Assembly: GCA_964448645.1 (NCBI GenBank)
Contig: CAYUZY010000073.1
Coordinates: 1 to 10,162, forward strand
DNA from: GCA-2719315 sp964448645
GTDB lineage: Bacteria; Bacteroidota; Bacteroidia; Flavobacteriales; Flavobacteriaceae
Reading direction: 5' to 3'
DNA length: 10,162 nucleotides
Position 1 is the first letter of the stretch; every line of letters starts with the position of its first letter. Shown in pieces: positions 6,236-10,162 of this stretch. The translations under genes were made by a program, and so were the position numbers. The notes under the pieces are model-generated. The model ran no database searches and had not been told where the DNA came from. It was given only the letters and a program-made list of their open reading frames with translations.

Positions 6236-8425
6236 TTAATTAGCTATATCTGTTAAAAATTTTATTTTAAATAATCTAATTTCTTCTTCTTCATAATCTC
6301 CCTCGAATTCATCTAATGCATCATTAATTAATCCACTTTCTGAATTTAAAAAATAATTGTTTAATTCATCTAATTGATCATCATCAAAAATATCATCTAT
6401 CCAATAATCAATATTTAATTTTGTACCTGACAAAACAATTGTTTCCATTTCAGAAATTAATTTATTCATTGAGACGCCTTTTGATGAAGCTATATCATCT
6501 AAAGGTAATTTTCTGTCAATATTTTGAATTAAAAACAATTTCATTGAAGAGTTTTGACCAGTAGATTTAACAATTAAATCATCAGCTCTAATAATCTCAT
6601 TCTCATCAACATATTTTTTAATTAAATCTATAAACTTTTTGGAATACTTTTTTGCTTTACCTTCCCCTACTCCAACAATATTTATCATTTCCTCTTCAGT
6701 AATTGGGTGTTTTAAACACATATCATCTAATGAAAATTGTTGAAAAACAGTGTAAGGAGGTACATTATTATCTTTAGCAACTTCTTTTCTAAGTTTAAGT
6801 AAGATCTTCATTAAATTTGAATCTACGTTAATTTTTTGAATATTATTAGAAACATCTAAATTTTGATCAAAATCTTGGTCTTTACTAATCAAAAAACTTA
6901 ATGGTCTTTTAATAAAACCCTTCCCTTTAGATGTTATCTTTATTACACCATAATCTTCTACATCTTTATTTAAAAAACCAAAAACAATTGATTGTCTAAG
7001 AAGTGATTTCCAATAAGATTTGTCTTTATCATCTAATCTTCCCTTTCCAAAAATATCTTTTTCATGAGTTTTATGAGAAATAATCAATGCATTTGTCTCT
7101 CCTAATAAAATTTTTATAATTTCTTTAAATTTATATTTTTGATTTGTTTCAACAACAGTATTTAACAAAACAAGAAGCTCTTCTTTAGACTCAATTTTCT
7201 CTTTTGGAAATCTTACATTATCATCCATATCCCCCCCATCATCTATTTCATTATCAAATTCTTCACCGAAATAATGTAAAATAAATTTTCTTCTTGACAC
7301 AGAAGTTTCACAATAAGTCAACATATCATCTAATAAAGCTAATCCTATCTCTTTTTCTGCTATTGGCTTTCCAGAAAGAAATTTTTCTAATTTTTCTATA
7401 TCCTTGTATGAATAAAATGCTAAACAATGTCCCTCTCCTCCATCTCTACCAGCTCTTCCCGTTTCTTGATAATAACTTTCTATACTTTTTGGTATATCAT
7501 AATGAATTACAAAACGAACATCAGGTTTATCTATTCCCATTCCAAAAGCTATAGTGGCTACTATTATATCACAATCATCTTGTAAAAAACTATCTTGATT
7601 CCTTACCCTAGTTTTTGAATCTAAACCCGCATGATATGGTAAAGCATTAATTTTATTTACAATAAGTGTTTCGGCTAATTCTTCAACTTTTTTTCTTGAC
7701 AAACAATAAATTATTCCGGATTTATTTTTATTCTTATTTATAAATTTTATAATTTCTGAATCAATAGTTGAATTTTTATGCCTTACTTCATAATATAAAT
7801 TTGGTCTATTAAATGAAGCTTTATAAACACTTGCATTTATAATTCCTAAATTTTTCATTATATCATCTTGAACCTTAAGAGTTGCTGTAGCTGTAAGTGC
7901 AATTATTGGAATTTTTTTGCTGAACTGATCTAAAATTTTTCTAATATTTCTATACTCAGGTCTAAAATCATGGCCCCATTCAGATATGCAATGAGCCTCA
8001 TCTACAGCTAAAAATGAAATTTTAATTGATTTGAAAAAATTAATATTGTCACCTTTCGCAAGAGACTCAGGTGCAACATATAAAAGCTTTGTAACTCCAT
8101 TTATAACGTCGTTTTTAACGTCTTTAACCTGTGTTTTATTTAAAGATGAGTTTAAAACGTGAGCTACTCCATTAGAAGTGGAAAAGCCTCTTATTGAATC
8201 AACTTGATTCTTCATTAAAGCAATCAGGGGAGATACAATAATAGATGTACCTTCCTTAATCAAAGCTGGAAATTGATAACATAAAGATTTTCCTCCGCCA
8301 GTTGGCATAATAACAAAACTATTTTTATCATTTAAAATATTTTTTATTATATCTTTTTGAAGATCTTTAAAGTTTGAAAATCCAAATTTTTTTTTCAGAA
8401 ATTCATCAAGTTCACCATCAGTCAT
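6236..8425 (-). CDS. recQ: RecQ-family ATP-dependent DNA helicase with degenerate zinc site
   Basis: This 729-residue 3'-5' DNA helicase takes part in recombination and repair. The superfamily 2 core occupies 1-340: motif I MPTGGGKS (40-47), DEAH (142-145) followed by the RecQ aromatic-rich loop (W150, H152, F154), motif III ALTATAT (176-182), the YHAGLD segment (264-269), and motif VI QETGRAGRDG (320-329). The zinc-binding helix region follows, but only Cys372 (TYCET) is left of the four-cysteine set found in E. coli RecQ. The stretch that should carry CxxCxxC is instead an acidic linker (391-403, DNEIDDGGDMDDN) partly encoded by a run of seven G. A winged-helix region (about 415-515), an HRDC domain (about 533-612, VGVGEGKAKKY) and a C-terminal helix-turn-helix extension typical of Bacteroidota RecQ (about 625-716) complete it. 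The start at 8425 gives the usual short lead to the FGFSNFK box. The prolyl isomerase gene follows in the same transcript. Confidence 0.95.
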   Translation of the reverse strand: MTDGELDEFLKKKFGFSNFKDLQKDIIKNILNDKNSFVIMPTGGGKSLCYQFPALIKEGTSIIVSPLIALMKNQVDSIRGFSTSNGVAHVLNSSLNKTQVKDVKNDVINGVTKLLYVAPESLAKGDNINFFKSIKISFLAVDEAHCISEWGHDFRPEYRNIRKILDQFSKKIPIIALTATATLKVQDDIMKNLGIINASVYKASFNRPNLYYEVRHKNSTIDSEIIKFINKNKNKSGIIYCLSRKKVEELAETLIVNKINALPYHAGLDSKTRVRNQDSFLQDDCDIIVATIAFGMGIDKPDVRFVIHYDIPKSIESYYQETGRAGRDGGEGHCLAFYSYKDIEKLEKFLSGKPIAEKEIGLALLDDMLTYCETSVSRRKFILHYFGEEFDNEIDDGGDMDDNVRFPKEKIESKEELLVLLNTVVETNQKYKFKEIIKILLGETNALIISHKTHEKDIFGKGRLDDKDKSYWKSLLRQSIVFGFLNKDVEDYGVIKITSKGKGFIKRPLSFLISKDQDFDQNLDVSNNIQKINVDSNLMKILLKLRKEVAKDNNVPPYTVFQQFSLDDMCLKHPITEEEMINIVGVGEGKAKKYSKKFIDLIKKYVDENEIIRADDLIVKSTGQNSSMKLFLIQNIDRKLPLDDIASSKGVSMNKLISEMETIVLSGTKLNIDYWIDDIFDDDQLDELNNYFLNSESGLINDALDEFEGDYEEEEIRLFKIKFLTDIAN

Positions 8426-8514
8426 TAAAAAAAGGGTAAGTATTTAAATTTATCTAAATTTGTATATACAATATAATACAAATAAATTCTAACTCAAAAC
8501 ATAAAAAATTAAAA
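8426..8514. promoter_or_regulatory. Divergent recQ-kdsD spacer with -7 element and palindrome
   Basis: This 89-bp AT-rich spacer must hold promoters for both divergent units. On the plus strand TAAATTTG (8455-8462) matches the Bacteroidota -7 consensus TAnnTTTG exactly and sits about 50 bp before the kdsD start, although no clear -33 TTG precedes it. Its end overlaps a perfect 12-bp palindrome, TTGTATATACAA (8460-8471). A wider inverted repeat, TTTGTAT (8459-8465) with ATACAAA (8476-8482), shares its left arm. The arrangement is what a repressor site over a promoter would look like, but palindromes rich in TA steps also arise by chance. On the recQ side no good -7 match is visible. Confidence 0.4.
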
Positions 8515-9480
8515 TTGAACGATAAACTATCAATAAAAAAAATAGCTATCGAAACATTAAATTTAGAAGCTAAGTCAATAAAAAAATTAATTGAAAGCAT
8601 AAATTATGATTTTGAAAAGATTATTTATTTAATTCATAAGAATAAAGGCAAGTTAATAATTACTGGGATTGGAAAAAGTGCCATAATTGGAATGAAAATT
8701 GTAGCAACATTAAATTCTACTGGAACCCCATCAATTTTTTTACATGCATCTGATGCGATGCATGGAGATTTAGGAATAATACAAAAAGATGATATTGTCA
8801 TATGCTTATCTAAAAGCGGAAATTCTCCTGAAATTAAAATGTTAGTACCAGTAATAAAAAAAAGAAACAATATTTTAATAGGTTTAACTGCAAAACTAGA
8901 TTCTTTTCTAGCAAAAAAATCTGATTATGTTATTTATACTCATGTTACAAAAGAAGCATGCCCTAACAATCTTGCTCCAACTACGAGTACTACTGTTCAA
9001 TTAGCTATTGGTGATGCCATTGCTATGAGTTTATTAAGTTTAAATAATATTAACACTAAAGATTTTGCAGAGCTACATCCTGGAGGACAACTTGGTAAGT
9101 CCTTGACAATGACATTGGGTGAACTAATTAATAAAACAGAAAAACCTATTGTTAATTATAACGATAAAATTCAAACTGTAATTAATGAAATCTCTTCTAA
9201 AAGACTAGGAGCTACAATTGTTATTAAAAACAAAAAAATTGCTGGGATAATTACAGATGGAGACATAAGAAGAATGTTACAAAAATTTGATGAAATCAAA
9301 CACATATTTGCTGAAAAAATAATGACTAAAAATCCCATTAAAAAAGAAAAAAACTTTTTAGCTAGTAAAGCAAGAAAATTAATGAGTAAGAAAAAAATAA
9401 ATCATATTGTCGTTGTAGACCAAAACAACTCTTATATAGGAATAGTTCATATTCTAGATTTAATTAAAGAAGGGTTTTAA
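8515..9480 (+). CDS. kdsD: Arabinose-5-phosphate isomerase (KdsD/KpsF family)
   Basis: This 321-residue enzyme interconverts ribulose 5-phosphate and arabinose 5-phosphate, the first committed step towards the LPS inner-core sugar Kdo. An SIS domain (about 35-190) carries the residues matching the E. coli KdsD active site: Lys54 (GIGKS), Glu106 (NSPE), Glu147 (KEACP) and His188 (ELHPGG). Two CBS repeats follow (about 205-258 and 268-321), ending with DLIKEGF. The length is normal for the family. The start codon is TTG: no in-frame ATG or GTG lies between the in-frame stop at 8455 and base 8515, the next in-frame ATG falls after the catalytic lysine, and the N-terminus from TTG aligns with the family. 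tatC starts 2 bp downstream, so the two form an operon. No other Kdo gene is in the window, so the assignment to Kdo rather than another arabinose 5-phosphate use is by family habit. Confidence 0.94.
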   Translation: MNDKLSIKKIAIETLNLEAKSIKKLIESINYDFEKIIYLIHKNKGKLIITGIGKSAIIGMKIVATLNSTGTPSIFLHASDAMHGDLGIIQKDDIVICLSKSGNSPEIKMLVPVIKKRNNILIGLTAKLDSFLAKKSDYVIYTHVTKEACPNNLAPTTSTTVQLAIGDAIAMSLLSLNNINTKDFAELHPGGQLGKSLTMTLGELINKTEKPIVNYNDKIQTVINEISSKRLGATIVIKNKKIAGIITDGDIRRMLQKFDEIKHIFAEKIMTKNPIKKEKNFLASKARKLMSKKKINHIVVVDQNNSYIGIVHILDLIKEGF

Positions 9481-9482
9481 TT

Positions 9483-10162
9483 ATGAGCAATAATGATGAA
9501 ATGTCTTTTTTAGAACACCTTGAAGAATTAAGATGGCATCTTCTTAGAGCCGTTTTGGCTATTTTATTTTTTGGATCTATTTCATTTATTTTTAAAGATT
9601 TTATTTTCGATGTAATAATTTTTGGCCCAAAAAATAAAGATTTTTTTACCTATCAATTGTTCTGTTCAATATCTCAAAATCTTGGACAAGGCAGTGCTTT
9701 CTGTATTGAGGAAATTCCATTTAGAATTCAAAGCAGAACAGTTTCTGGACAGTTCTCTGCACACTTATGGACTTCAATCTTATCTGGGTTTATTATAGCT
9801 TTTCCTTATGTTATATATGAATTTTGGAAATTTATTAGTCCTGGTCTTTATGACAAAGAAAAGAAAAGTGCTAAAGGATTTATCTTTATTTCTTCAACAC
9901 TTTTCTTTATTGGAGTCTTATTTGGATATTATATTGTCACCCCTTTATCAATCAATTTTCTTGGAACTTATTCAGTAAGTGATCAAATTTTTAATGATTT
10001 TGATTTAAGTAGTTATATTGGTTTAGTAAGAGCCTCTGTCCTAGCCTCAGGTATTATTTTTGAGCTTCCAATAATTATTTATTTTTTAACTAAAGTTGGT
10101 ATTGTTAATCCTGAATTTCTTAAAAAAAACAGAAAAATTTCTCTTGTGTTAGTTTTAAGTTT
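9483..10162 (+). CDS. tatC: Sec-independent protein translocase TatC (3' truncated by window edge)
   Basis: The frame stays open from the ATG at 9483 to the window end, 226 complete codons of a protein usually about 255-280 long. It is the substrate-receptor subunit of the twin-arginine translocase in the inner membrane and recognises folded cargo with RR signal peptides. Evidence: the cytosolic N-terminal MSFLEHLEELRWHL (7-20), helices at about 20-38, 95-117, 131-155 and 180-204 with the fifth starting near 217, the cytosolic loop FISPGLYDKEKK (117-128) whose Glu126 matches E. coli Glu103, and FELP (193-196) with Glu194 matching Glu170. The first periplasmic loop (about 44-94) is longer than in E. 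coli and holds two cysteines, Cys61 and Cys74, which could form a disulfide; I recall a similar insertion in other Bacteroidota. Translation is probably coupled to kdsD, whose stop is 2 bp upstream. Confidence 0.95.
   Translation, partial: MSNNDEMSFLEHLEELRWHLLRAVLAILFFGSISFIFKDFIFDVIIFGPKNKDFFTYQLFCSISQNLGQGSAFCIEEIPFRIQSRTVSGQFSAHLWTSILSGFIIAFPYVIYEFWKFISPGLYDKEKKSAKGFIFISSTLFFIGVLFGYYIVTPLSINFLGTYSVSDQIFNDFDLSSYIGLVRASVLASGIIFELPIIIYFLTKVGIVNPEFLKKNRKISLVLVLS

Noticed and set aside
7294..7554. Plus-strand open frame of 86 codons inside recQ
   Set aside because: It is antisense to the RecQ core around motif VI, with a low-complexity Leu/Phe-rich translation and no start context; conserved recQ coding explains the open frame.
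8634..8870. Minus-strand open frame of 78 codons inside kdsD
   Set aside because: It is antisense to the SIS domain of kdsD and has no recognisable product.

Overview
The window is very AT-rich and densely packed. It carries parts of nine protein genes, all with recognisable relatives. The closest family matches point to Bacteroidota, most likely a marine-type Flavobacteriia with a compact genome. The reasons are a PUR-type DUF3276 protein, a large secreted M14 carboxypeptidase of the flavobacterial kind, a cyclophilin-FKBP fusion, starts without Shine-Dalgarno sequences behind A-rich leaders, and a TatC with an enlarged first periplasmic loop. The taxonomic call is inference from family resemblance.

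Layout. (1) Positions 2-4368, plus strand: the 3' part of an ABC exporter (cut by the left edge), then a DUF3276 nucleic-acid-binding protein, then a secreted zinc carboxypeptidase only 2 bp further on. (2) 4369-4695, minus strand: a small CsaA-like tRNA-binding protein whose stop codon directly abuts the carboxypeptidase stop. (3) 4741-5295, plus strand: a thioredoxin/AhpC-like protein, transcribed divergently from csaA across 45 bp. (4) 8425-5282, minus strand: recQ, then a cyclophilin-FKBP two-domain prolyl isomerase 12 bp downstream. The last 14 bp of the isomerase gene overlap the end of the thioredoxin-like gene. (5) 8515-10162, plus strand: kdsD (arabinose-5-phosphate isomerase, TTG start) and, 2 bp later, tatC, cut by the right edge. 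recQ and kdsD diverge from an 89-bp spacer with a 12-bp perfect palindrome.

The genes are housekeeping: envelope (exporter, LPS sugar isomerase, Tat translocase), protein folding and redox (prolyl isomerase, thioredoxin-like protein, CsaA), genome maintenance (recQ) and peptide scavenging (M14). I found no rRNA, tRNA, CRISPR array, IS element or phage gene, and no convincing new multi-gene system. The best second-look items are a RecQ that has lost three of the four expected zinc-ligand cysteines, with a G7 run encoding the replacement linker, the fused double immunophilin, the cysteine-free M14 protein, and the gene ends that touch or overlap head-on. No gap between genes exceeds 100 bp, so there is no long non-coding stretch.
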